DNA from: Alphaproteobacteria bacterium
Lineage (GTDB): Bacteria > Pseudomonadota > Alphaproteobacteria > Rhodobacterales > Rhodobacteraceae
NCBI GenBank assembly: GCA_030424865.1
Contig: JAUHVR010000001.1
Span: 248,001-312,000, forward strand
Direction of reading: 5' to 3'
Length of the DNA: 64,000 nt
Shown: piece after piece, positions 25,800-34,401 of the stretch
Layout of the letters: each line of letters starts with the position of its first letter
How positions within the stretch are numbered: position 1 is the stretch's first letter
Notes under the pieces: generated by a model
The model's database searches: none
Told to the model about the DNA's origin: nothing
The model's input: the letters and a program-made list of their open reading frames with translations, nothing else
Made by a program: the position numbers and the translations under genes

Positions 25800-26981
25800 A
25801 TGAACGGAGCGGATACCGCCTGGATCATCGTGGCGACAGCTTTGGTGCTGTTCATGACGTTGCCGGGGCTGGCCTTGTTTTACGGCGGTCTTGTGCGTGC
25901 CCGAAATGTGCTCAGCGTCTTTATGCACTGCTATGCAATTGCCTGCTTGATGAGCGTTCTTTGGCTCGCCCTGGGCTATTCGATCGCCTTTGGCGGCGGG
26001 ACCAGCGGCTATTGGGGAGGCCTCGACAAGATGTTCCTGTCGGGCGTCGGCACGGATGCGCTGTCGGGCACGCTGCCCGAGGTGCTGTTCTTTGCCTTCC
26101 AGATGACCTTTGCGATCATCACACCCGCGCTGATCGTCGGTGCCTATGTCGAACGCATCGGCTTTGGCTTTGTCCTGCTGTTCTCGGGTCTCTGGATGCT
26201 TTTGTGCTATGCGCCCGTGGTCCACTGGGTCTGGGGCGGCGGCATGCTGGCCGATGGCGGCATCTTTGGTGAAAACGGCGTCAAGGACTTCGCGGGCGGC
26301 ATCGTGGTGCACGAAACCGCAGGCATCGCGGCGCTGGTCATCGCGGTCTTCCTGGGCGCGCGCAAGAACCAGACCGTGCCCCCGCACAACCCCGGCTTCG
26401 TCATGATCGGCGCGGCCATGCTGTGGGTCGGGTGGTTCGGCTTTAACGGCGGGTCGCAGCTGGCAGCAGACGGTGGCGCGGCCATGGCGCTGACCGTGAC
26501 ACATATCTCGGCCGCGACGGCCTCGCTGACCTGGGCGTTGTGGGAACGGATCAAGTTCGGCAAGGCCTCGTTGGTGGGCATGGTCACGGGCACCATCGCC
26601 GGTCTGGCCTCGATCACCCCGGCCTCGGGCTTTGTCGGCCCGGTCGAGGCGCTGATCATCGGCGCGGTCGCAGGTGTGCTGTGCCAGGAAGCGGTCAACG
26701 TAATCCGCAAAATGCTGAAGATCGACGACACGCTGGACGTCTTTGCCGTGCACGGCGTGGGCGGCATCTTTGGCACGATCATGATCGCGGTTTTCGGCGC
26801 TGGTGCCTTTGCCGCGCAGTTGGGATCGCTGGTGATCGTCGGGGTCTTCACGGTTGTGGTGACCGTGGTTCTGGTCCTTGTGGTCAAGGCGATCACCCCG
26901 CTGCGGGTGGACGACGACACCGAGACGCAGGGTTTGGACATCACCGTGCATGGTGAACGCGCCTACGATCACGCAAGCTGA
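25800..26981 (+). CDS. amtB: Ammonium transporter
   Basis: 393-aa Amt/MEP/Rh channel with about eleven membrane helices. Visible family residues are FYGGLVRARNVLS in the first helix, KDFAGGIVVHETAG (the Asp and first pore His), and VHGVGGIFGT (second pore His). A strong GGAAGAGG ribosome-binding site precedes the ATG. There is no glnK gene beside it, which is unusual for amtB, so the PII partner must be elsewhere. Expression probably rises under nitrogen limitation through the nearby NtrBC, given the upstream dyad. An intrinsic terminator follows. Confidence 0.95.
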   Translation: MNGADTAWIIVATALVLFMTLPGLALFYGGLVRARNVLSVFMHCYAIACLMSVLWLALGYSIAFGGGTSGYWGGLDKMFLSGVGTDALSGTLPEVLFFAFQMTFAIITPALIVGAYVERIGFGFVLLFSGLWMLLCYAPVVHWVWGGGMLADGGIFGENGVKDFAGGIVVHETAGIAALVIAVFLGARKNQTVPPHNPGFVMIGAAMLWVGWFGFNGGSQLAADGGAAMALTVTHISAATASLTWALWERIKFGKASLVGMVTGTIAGLASITPASGFVGPVEALIIGAVAGVLCQEAVNVIRKMLKIDDTLDVFAVHGVGGIFGTIMIAVFGAGAFAAQLGSLVIVGVFTVVVTVVLVLVVKAITPLRVDDDTETQGLDITVHGERAYDHAS

Positions 26982-27004
26982 GCGTCGCGCCCTATGAGAC
27001 TGAC

Positions 27005-27033
27005 AACGGCGGGCCTTAGGACCCGCCGTTTTT
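27005..27033 (+). terminator. amtB terminator overlapping the end of the LRR gene
   Basis: AACGGCGGG pairs with CCCGCCGTT around an 8-base loop and is followed by TTTTT. The convergent LRR gene ends inside it: its last codons form one arm and its stop codon lies in the loop. So the hairpin is both a terminator for amtB and coding sequence for the opposite gene. Confidence 0.85.
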
Positions 27034-27873
27034 CGTTTGCAGATGGCTTTGTTTCAGCGCTTCAAAAGCCTCTTCATAGCGTTGGATCCGCGTGGCGTCT
27101 TTTTCTGAGTTGAGAAAGGGTTTGCGACGACCAACAATCATCCTGTCCCACCCCGATTGAGCGCTTCCGGTCGGATGTCCACGGATGCTTTGGTCCAGCG
27201 GCACAGAGCCCCGAAACAGTGAACAGGATGTGTTGGGCAGCATGGCGGCAAGATATGCGATGTCTTCGACCGGAAAGCTGTTGGACAGGGAAAGACGCTT
27301 GAGGGTTGTGCATGCAGCGATCGGTGCGATGCCGCCGTCAACGACTTTGACGCCCTCAATGACCAGTTCTTCGAGACGCTTTAGCGCGGACAGGGGCGCA
27401 AGCGTTTGAGCGGTGTTTTTGGAACTGAGGGTCGGCGACCCGGAGAACTCGAATGCGCGCAGGTCGGTCAACGCCGCAATGGGGGCCAGATCGGTCGCCT
27501 TGGGCGTGCTGATCAAGGCAAGACCCTTGAGACGTGTGAGCGCAGACAGGGGGCTGAGGTCCACCAGCTTGGTGTTCCAGTTTATGACGATCTGTTCGAC
27601 GCCCCGCAGTTTTTGCAGGGCCGAGGCATCGCTGACGCGCATTTCATAGAAATACACCACCCGAGCCGTGATCGATTCGCAAATCTGGTGAATGGTCTTG
27701 TCATTGGCCCCGACGACCATGACCGTGTCAGAGGCATAGTCGGTGCCCGCCTCCCAGCGGGTCCCACGGTCCGCCATTTCCAACAGAGGCTTGTTCTGCT
27801 TGTTCCACGGGATGTGCTTGGGCAAGTCGTGGTAGTCGGGGATCAGGGATGGGCAGAGGTCGTCCATCATCAT
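27016..27873 (-). CDS. Leucine-rich-repeat protein of unknown function
   Basis: 285 aa, no signal peptide or membrane segment, so probably cytoplasmic. After about 75 residues of unknown fold there are five or six short LRR-like repeats, for example LSPLSALTRLKGLALIS, LAPIAALTDLRAFEFSG, LAPLSALKRLEELVIEG and IAPIAACTTLKRLSLSN. They resemble the internalin/SDS22 type and usually form a protein-binding surface. The C-terminal 60 residues are charged. It overlaps the RHH gene by 4 bases, so it is co-translated with it. I know of no function for this arrangement. Confidence 0.8.
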   Translation of the reverse strand: MMMDDLCPSLIPDYHDLPKHIPWNKQNKPLLEMADRGTRWEAGTDYASDTVMVVGANDKTIHQICESITARVVYFYEMRVSDASALQKLRGVEQIVINWNTKLVDLSPLSALTRLKGLALISTPKATDLAPIAALTDLRAFEFSGSPTLSSKNTAQTLAPLSALKRLEELVIEGVKVVDGGIAPIAACTTLKRLSLSNSFPVEDIAYLAAMLPNTSCSLFRGSVPLDQSIRGHPTGSAQSGWDRMIVGRRKPFLNSEKDATRIQRYEEAFEALKQSHLQTKNGGS

Positions 27874-28097
27874 CTTTCAGATTTGGTCTGGTAGTACTTA
27901 AGCACAAACACCCGGATCGCCGAGGCCAACCCGGACTCGACCCCGCGCGCCGCGTCAATTTCGGCGGCCAAAACGTTGATTGGCTTGCCCTGCGCCTCGG
28001 CAATCTCGCGGAAGGCGTGCCAAAAGGCATCCTCCAGCGACACGCTGGTGCGGTGGCCGCGCAGCGTCAATGAGTGTTTGATCGGCCGGGCGCTCAT
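27870..28097 (-). CDS. Ribbon-helix-helix domain protein
   Basis: 75 aa, matching the small RHH_4-type proteins of alphaproteobacteria: a basic N-terminal strand (PIKHSLTLRGHRTSVSLEDAF) followed by two helices (WHAFREIAEAQGKPINVLAAEI). RHH proteins bind DNA as dimers and often repress their own operon. It overlaps the gene before and the gene after, so DUF4169-RHH-LRR is one unit. The target is unknown. Confidence 0.85.
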   Translation of the reverse strand: MSARPIKHSLTLRGHRTSVSLEDAFWHAFREIAEAQGKPINVLAAEIDAARGVESGLASAIRVFVLKYYQTKSER

Positions 28098-28270
28098 TCC
28101 TCGCGCTTCTTGCCGTCGAGATCGCGTTTGGTTTTCTCGGCCCGCGCCTTGTCGGCCGCTTTTTCCGCGCCCGAGCGGCCAAATTTTCGTGCGTTTTCAT
28201 CGGCCCGCGCCCTTTTTTCGGCGCGGGTCTTCGCTTTTCGAAACTGGTTCAAGTTGGTTATTTTGGCCAT
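28094..28270 (-). CDS. DUF4169 family protein
   Basis: 58-aa, very basic and helical protein starting MAKITNLNQFRKAKTRAEKR, the usual opening of DUF4169 proteins, with FGRSGAEKAADKARA and RRDLDGKK-like ending (KTKRDLDGKKREE). The function is unknown; members lie next to RHH genes near fumC in many Rhodobacterales, as here. I start at the ATG 28270, where the family begins. It overlaps the RHH gene start by 4 bases. Confidence 0.85.
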   Translation of the reverse strand: MAKITNLNQFRKAKTRAEKRARADENARKFGRSGAEKAADKARAEKTKRDLDGKKREE

Positions 28271-28322
28271 GGAAGCACCATAGACCAACAAGGCGGCTTT
28301 GCCAGCCGCCTTGTCCGCAAGA

Positions 28323-28919
28323 TCACACGGCGACTTTGGCCCGGGGGCGGAGGTTCCAGTACCAGACGCGGTAGGCCTCGAGCAACGCCAAGGGGCCAAA
28401 GTGTACCAGCGCAGGGCCGATCCCGCCCCAGTCGTGAAGGGCCGCCCAATGCACCAGCGTCAGGACCGCGGCTGCATAGGTCCAGCGTTGCAGCGATTTC
28501 CACGCCGGCCCCATGATGCGGACGAAGTAATCCATCGAGGTGACGGCCAGGGGAATGAAGATCGCGAAGGCCAACCAGCCGGTCCAGATGTATAGTTTGG
28601 AAAGGTCAGACAGCACCCGTTCCAGCGTTGCGACGTCGATCACATAGAAAACGGTGTGGACCAGCGCGTAGGCAAAGGCCGCGACGCCGAAGTAACGGCG
28701 GTTTTTCTTGAGCCAGAGCGGACCGCGCCACCCCTTGAACAAAAGGGTCAGAGGCGTCGCCAGCATGGCGATGATCATGAACCGGGCGGAAAATTCTCCG
28801 GTTGGATGCACCAGAAAGTGATAGATCTGCGGGTCGGTGGAGGTTGCAAGTGCACTGGCCATGCCAAAGCCGGGAAGGGCCAGAAGACCCCAAAGCCAGT
28901 AGGGAGAAAATCGGGACAT
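28323..28919 (-). CDS. Ferric-reductase-like membrane protein (MsrQ/YedZ-like)
   Basis: 198 aa with about six membrane helices and His residues placed as heme ligands (ALVHTVFYVIDV, TLVHWAALHDWGGIG). It resembles the heme-binding membrane subunit MsrQ of the periplasmic methionine-sulfoxide reductase. No msrP gene is adjacent, so it may act alone or with another electron partner. The ATG at 28919 follows GGAG by 5-6 bases; a TTG four codons upstream is less likely. It lies between the DUF4169 unit and fumC on the same strand. Confidence 0.75.
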   Translation of the reverse strand: MSRFSPYWLWGLLALPGFGMASALATSTDPQIYHFLVHPTGEFSARFMIIAMLATPLTLLFKGWRGPLWLKKNRRYFGVAAFAYALVHTVFYVIDVATLERVLSDLSKLYIWTGWLAFAIFIPLAVTSMDYFVRIMGPAWKSLQRWTYAAAVLTLVHWAALHDWGGIGPALVHFGPLALLEAYRVWYWNLRPRAKVAV

Positions 28920-28976
28920 ATTGGGCTCCAAATAGGGAAGGACCTTCCTTGAACGGAGCGCACGCGAATTTCCGTC

Positions 28977-29008
28977 GAAAAAAAACGCGCCCGAGGCTTC
29001 GGGCGCGT
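28977..29008 (-). terminator. fumC terminator
   Basis: ACGCGCCCGA pairs perfectly with TCGGGCGCGT around a 4-base loop. On the minus strand the stem is followed by eight or nine T, a textbook intrinsic terminator 25 bases beyond the fumC stop. It separates fumC from the membrane-protein gene downstream. Confidence 0.9.
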
Positions 29009-29032
29009 CTTGGTCATGGTCAGGGCTTTGGA

Positions 29033-30427
<1,395 letters not shown>

Positions 30428-30542
30428 GAGTTCCTCCGGAAACGCTAGGTCACCGGGGGTTTAGCGGCTGCGTTGGGACCGTGCAACGGCAAGCGGAGCG
30501 GCATTTGTGCCGCTCCCCAGGGTGTTTGCGATAACTTGGGCT

Positions 30543-30692
30543 CGTCCTGCCCGGCAGGACGCCGAGGGGGCAAAAATCCTGCGAGGATTTTTGTCTGTTT
30601 TCCTGCGAGGAAAACAGGGCGTACTGTTGTGTCGACCGCGCGCCCACGGAGTTCGTGTCGAACTCCGATCCGTTTTCCTCGAAGGAAAACGG
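30543..30692. repeat. Multi-hairpin intergenic repeat, copy 1
   Basis: Five consecutive perfect short hairpins lie in one 150-base intergenic stretch. They are CGTCCTGC/GCAGGACG (30543-30561), CAAAAATCCT/AGGATTTTTG (30571-30593), CTGTTTTCCT/AGGAAAACAG (30595-30617), CGGAGTTCG/CGAACTCCG (30647-30667) and CCGTTTTCCT/AGGAAAACGG (30670-30692). Loops are all 3 bases. The last stem ends two bases before the SRPBCC stop codon. The last four hairpins recur in the same order at 37864-37986. Confidence 0.85.
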
Positions 30693-30694
30693 CG

Positions 30695-31165
30695 TCAGGC
30701 GGCGCGCGCGACGGTTTCGCCCCGCTCGACATAGGCCTTGTTGCCTTCAAGCAACTTGCCCAACAGTTTGCGGAACTGCGGTTTCATAAGTGGCACCATC
30801 AGTTGTCCCAAAGGCCCCATCTTCGGTGTGAACGCCATCGTGAAATCAACACGTGTGCGCGCTGGTCCCAGCGGTGTCAGCCGAATGTCCAAGACTGCCG
30901 TCTTCAAAGGCAGGGTTCCGTTGAAGATATCCACCCGCATGCGACGGTTCGGAACATAGTCGATCACCCGTTCCTGAATGAAGTTCTTGCCGTCAGCCAG
31001 GTCACACTGGCGTTCTGCACCCAGTCCCGAGGCAGCGCTTTTGTTGATCAGGAAGGATTTGCTGATGTTCGGGTTGAACCGCATGATCCCGCCATAGTCG
31101 TCCCAGGCCGACCAAACGAGGTCCACCGGGGCCTCTACGGTTTCTGTCACTGTAACTTTGGGCAC
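30695..31165 (-). CDS. SRPBCC-family lipid/hydrophobic-ligand-binding protein
   Basis: 156-aa START-like (polyketide cyclase/Bet v 1) fold protein. Visible elements are the first strand and helix VTVTETVEAPVDLVWSAWDDYGG, the central strands (RVIDYVPNRRMRVDIFNG, LTPLGPARTRVDFTMAF) and a long C-terminal helix (FRKLLGKLLEGNKAYVER). The fold binds hydrophobic ligands; no catalytic residue is evident. I start at the GTG 31165, which has GAGGAG 8 bases upstream; a TTG two codons earlier is too close. Only 12 bases follow the dehalogenase gene, so the two are likely an operon. Confidence 0.82.
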   Translation of the reverse strand: MPKVTVTETVEAPVDLVWSAWDDYGGIMRFNPNISKSFLINKSAASGLGAERQCDLADGKNFIQERVIDYVPNRRMRVDIFNGTLPLKTAVLDIRLTPLGPARTRVDFTMAFTPKMGPLGQLMVPLMKPQFRKLLGKLLEGNKAYVERGETVARAA

Positions 31166-31177
31166 GTCCAATTCTCC

Positions 31178-32131
31178 TCAATTGTCTGCCAGCCAGGCGG
31201 CCAGCGCCTGACCGATTTCGTCTGGGTAGTCTTCCTGAATGAAGTGCGCGCCCGGACCGAGGTGGAGGGTCGACAGGTTGGGCACGTTGGCCTGCATCCA
31301 GGCCACGGCCTCGGGCGGCGTGATCGCTCCGGGCGTGACGTGGAACAGAAGCTTGGGCACCGGGCTGGTGGTCAGGTAGCCGGCGATATCCCGCGTCAGC
31401 TTGGTCGTCGCGGCAGGTTCCTCGGCGATGGGCACCTCGCGCGGCCATTGCAGCAAGGGCGCACGGCTCGCTGCATCCGGGTAGTAGCTGTTGTAATGCG
31501 CCAGAACATCGACGGGCAGGGGGTCCTTCACCGCCAGTTTGCCGAGGATCTCGTTGATGAACATATTGTCCTCGAGAACCATCTTTTCGCCCACACCCGG
31601 CGTGCGCCAGGCCTGGAACAACTCGCCGAAAGGGCCCATCGCTTCATAGCTTTCAAAGGGCATGACCGGCGGCGCGACAGTTTCCATGAAGGCGATGGCA
31701 GACACCCGGTCGGGATTTTGCCTGGCCCAGTCAAAGCCCAGGGCACCGCCCCAGTCATGGATCACCAGCACAACATCCTGCAGATCGAGGCTGTCCAACA
31801 GCCCATGCAAATGGTTTGCGTGGTCGGCATAGGTGTAATCCAGCGCGGGTTTGGCGCTGTCGCCCATGCCGATCAGGTCAGGTGCGATCACCCGGTGGGT
31901 CTGGTCCAGGTGGGGCATGATATTACGCCACAGGTAGGATGAGGTCGGGTTGCCGTGCAGGAAAACGACAGGCCGTCCCGCCCCCTGGTCGACATATGCC
32001 ATGCGGTGACCGTTCACCGTTGCAAACTTTTTGGCATAGGGCATCGCGGCTGGCGCGGCGCGCAACGCCGCGGGAAGCGCGGCCAGCGTCGGCAGCGCGC
32101 TCAGGGTCTTGATCAGGTCTCGACGGTTCAT
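31178..32131 (-). CDS. Haloalkane-dehalogenase-like alpha/beta hydrolase, exported
   Basis: 317 aa. All haloalkane-dehalogenase (subfamily II) positions are present: the halide-binding Asn61 in LHGNPTSSYLWRN, the nucleophile Asp126 and Trp127 in VIHDWGGA, the acid Glu150 in AFMET, and the base His296 in GAHFIQEDYPD. It should hydrolyse carbon-halogen bonds, releasing halide and alcohol. The N-terminus MNRRDLIKTLSALPTLAALP has a twin Arg before a hydrophobic stretch, a likely Tat signal; export is unusual for this family. ATG 32131 has GAGGAC upstream. It is divergent from a LysR gene and co-directional with the SRPBCC gene. Confidence 0.88.
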   Translation of the reverse strand: MNRRDLIKTLSALPTLAALPAALRAAPAAMPYAKKFATVNGHRMAYVDQGAGRPVVFLHGNPTSSYLWRNIMPHLDQTHRVIAPDLIGMGDSAKPALDYTYADHANHLHGLLDSLDLQDVVLVIHDWGGALGFDWARQNPDRVSAIAFMETVAPPVMPFESYEAMGPFGELFQAWRTPGVGEKMVLEDNMFINEILGKLAVKDPLPVDVLAHYNSYYPDAASRAPLLQWPREVPIAEEPAATTKLTRDIAGYLTTSPVPKLLFHVTPGAITPPEAVAWMQANVPNLSTLHLGPGAHFIQEDYPDEIGQALAAWLADN

Positions 32132-32201
32132 TTCGGGGTCCTCTGTTGGAACGATGACCAAGAGATAGGTGGGTCGATTTCGATCCTGAATGCGCCGAAA
32201 C

Positions 32202-32218
32202 GTGACAAGGTGGTTCAC
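32202..32218. promoter_or_regulatory. Possible LysR-type operator
   Basis: GTGA and TCAC half-sites flank 9 bases in the 139-base gap between the dehalogenase gene and the divergent LysR gene. LysR regulators typically bind such a short dyad between divergent promoters. Only four bases per arm match, so this is weak. Confidence 0.25.
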
Positions 32219-32270
32219 TTGCGTTACAGGTGTGCTGCGCCAATTGAGGTAAGCAGCAGAGGCACTGCCG

Positions 32271-33170
32271 ATGTCGAACAACGCGATGGACTGGACCGGA
32301 TTACCTTATTTTCTTGCCGTCGCACGTGGCGGCAGCCTGCGGGCGGCGGCGGAAACACTGGGCGGCAATCACGCGACGGTGGACCGGCACGTGCGGGCGC
32401 TGGAAACCGCCTATGGTGTCAGGCTGTTTGACAGAACCCGGACCGGCCTGCGGCTGACCCCAGAGGGCGAAGCGCTGTTGCCCGAGGCCGAAGCCGCGGA
32501 ACGCGCCGTTCTGGGGACCCGGCTGAAATTGCAGGGCCGTGACCGGAAACCGTCCGGGACGGTGCGGTTGTCGGTGCCAAACCCGTTTGATCGCATGTTC
32601 ATGGGCCCGATCCTTGGGCGGTTTGCCAGGGCCTATCCCGATATCGAACTGGACGTTTCGGCCACAAACCAACTCGTGGATTTCTCGCGCGCCGAGACCG
32701 ATGTCTCGGTCCGGGTGGCCTATGAAGTGTCGGGTGACGCCGTGGGCCGAAAAGTCGCCACCTACAACCGCGGGATATTTGCCGCGCAAAGCTATCTGGA
32801 CCTGCATTGGTACAAACGCGGAGCAAAGGGCGAAGGGCTGCATTGGCTGGGTTGGAACGACGACGAGGATCGGCCGGCCTGGGTGGAAAACAGCCCGTTT
32901 CCCATGGCAAAGCTTCACCACCGGGTGCGCAGCGCGTCACTTGTGGGGCCGATGCTCGTTGAAGGGCAGGGGATGAGCTATCTTCCGGTCTTTGTGCCAA
33001 CACACTACCCGGATCTGGTTCAGGTGCCGGGGACGGTGATCGAACCGGACAGATCCATCTGGGTGCTTCTGCACGGTGAGCTTCGCCGCACCACCCGGGT
33101 CCGGTTACTGGTCGATTTTCTGGTCGAGGAACTCAAGGCCCTTCGGCCTTACTTCCAGGGCGAGGCCTAG
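32271..33170 (+). CDS. LysR-family transcriptional regulator
   Basis: 299 aa with an N-terminal winged helix-turn-helix (FLAVARGGSLRAAAETLGGNHATVDRHVRALE) and a periplasmic-binding-like effector domain starting near residue 95 (GTVRLSVPNPFDR). The effector is not recognisable. It is divergent from the dehalogenase-SRPBCC operon, the classic layout for a LysR activator of that operon. Its last 4 bases overlap the end of the convergent methyltransferase gene. Confidence 0.9.
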   Translation: MSNNAMDWTGLPYFLAVARGGSLRAAAETLGGNHATVDRHVRALETAYGVRLFDRTRTGLRLTPEGEALLPEAEAAERAVLGTRLKLQGRDRKPSGTVRLSVPNPFDRMFMGPILGRFARAYPDIELDVSATNQLVDFSRAETDVSVRVAYEVSGDAVGRKVATYNRGIFAAQSYLDLHWYKRGAKGEGLHWLGWNDDEDRPAWVENSPFPMAKLHHRVRSASLVGPMLVEGQGMSYLPVFVPTHYPDLVQVPGTVIEPDRSIWVLLHGELRRTTRVRLLVDFLVEELKALRPYFQGEA

Positions 33171-33733
33171 TTCAACTTGGTCTGCGAGAACACGTAGACA
33201 CGCGCCGGCGGCAGGTTGCCCCAGATTTTCTGGCTGCGCGTCCAGCTGAGACCCAGCTCAGTGCGCACGACCTCGGCAACGGGCGGTTTGGGGCCATAGG
33301 TGAACTGGATGTAGACCCCGCCGGGTTTGACCGCATCGAAAGCGGCGGTGAGGATTTCGCGCTGGATCTGGATGGGCATGGACAGCAGCGGCAGGCCGGA
33401 GACAACGGCGCGGGCCTTGCCCGAAATCCCAAGGTCGCCCATCGATTGGGCCGGGGCGTTCTGGACGTTGGCGTCCGGATATTTGCCGCACAAAAGGTCG
33501 ATGAACTCGCTGTTCAGTTCAAAGAGATGAAGATCGTTTTCCGGAATGCCTGCATCCAGAAGGGCGTCGGTGATCTTGCCCGTGCCAGCGCCCAGTTCAA
33601 CAACCGGACCGTCGCCGTCTGGAACAGCTGACGCCATTTCGCGGGAAAGGGCCAGTGACGATGGGGCCAGCGCAACAATCTTGTGCGGCTGACGGATCAT
33701 CTGGCTGAGAAACAAGCGCAGGTCGCTGTTCAT
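33167..33733 (-). CDS. SAM-dependent methyltransferase (phospholipid N-methyltransferase-like)
   Basis: 188 aa. The SAM-binding motif I is VVELGAGTGKIT (residues 44-55), followed by LHLFELNSEF, SGLPLLSMP in the active-site position and YIQFTYGPKPPV. This layout matches the PmtA group of phosphatidylethanolamine N-methyltransferases and the related rRNA dimethylase fold. The N-terminal FLSQMIRQPHKIVALAPSS is also PmtA-like. Phosphatidylcholine synthesis is therefore plausible but another small-molecule or lipid substrate cannot be excluded. ATG start. Confidence 0.78.
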   Translation of the reverse strand: MNSDLRLFLSQMIRQPHKIVALAPSSLALSREMASAVPDGDGPVVELGAGTGKITDALLDAGIPENDLHLFELNSEFIDLLCGKYPDANVQNAPAQSMGDLGISGKARAVVSGLPLLSMPIQIQREILTAAFDAVKPGGVYIQFTYGPKPPVAEVVRTELGLSWTRSQKIWGNLPPARVYVFSQTKLN

Positions 33734-33850
33734 GTCTGGGCACTCCTGAGGGGCGGTCCGTCCCTAAGGGATGTGCGTTTTCCGCTAGGAAAATCAATCG
33801 CATATCGCGCCAAAATGCGCGATTTCATGCAATTGTCATGTGATCGGCGG

Positions 33851-34321
33851 TTATTTGCGGAAACTGTCCAGGCTGACAACCTCGGCATCGCCTTTTTCCT
33901 GCGGCTCTTCTTCGGGTTCTGCAGCCGCAAGGGTTTCCTTGGGGTCTTCGGCGCCATCAAGCGCTTGAAATTGCAGCCCAAACTCGACCGACGGATCGAC
34001 GAAGTTCTTAAGCGCGTCGTAGGGGATATACAGCCGTTCCGGCACGTCCCCGAAACTGAGCGTGACCGCGAACCCGTCTTCGCTGACCTCGAGGTCCTCA
34101 AATTCGTGTTGCAGGACGATGTTCATTTCACCCGGGAACCGCTCCTTGATCCAATCGGCAAGGCGTACATCGGGATGACCCGTGTCGAAGGTAATGAAGA
34201 AGTGATGTTCGCCGGGCAGCCCGTGCTCCATCACATCCTGCAACACCACGTAGATCACCCCGCGCATGGCGCTGTGCATGGCCTGGTGCATCAGGTTGCT
34301 GTAGTCGATGGTGCGAGACAT
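33851..34321 (-). CDS. sspB: ClpXP adaptor SspB (alphaproteobacterial type)
   Basis: 156-aa adaptor that delivers ssrA-tagged proteins to ClpXP. Visible family features are the start MSRTIDYSNLMHQAM, the substrate-binding core (GEHHFFITFDTGHPDV, LADWIKERFPGEMNIVLQHEFEDL) and an acidic C-terminal linker ending VVSLDSFRK, the ClpX-binding tail. I start at ATG 34321, the family's N-terminus. The tmRNA gene that makes its substrates lies 3 kb away in this window. Confidence 0.93.
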   Translation of the reverse strand: MSRTIDYSNLMHQAMHSAMRGVIYVVLQDVMEHGLPGEHHFFITFDTGHPDVRLADWIKERFPGEMNIVLQHEFEDLEVSEDGFAVTLSFGDVPERLYIPYDALKNFVDPSVEFGLQFQALDGAEDPKETLAAAEPEEEPQEKGDAEVVSLDSFRK

Positions 34322-34401
34322 GGGCAGGGCTCTCTGAAATTTTCGGGCAGCATATTCCATTTTGCGGGAAACGAAAGAGTGCTGAAGCGATTTTCGCTGG
34401 C

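Noticed and set aside
30543-30692. A CRISPR-like array
   Set aside because: The repeated units are different small hairpins with 3-base loops, not direct repeats with uniform spacers, and there are no cas genes.
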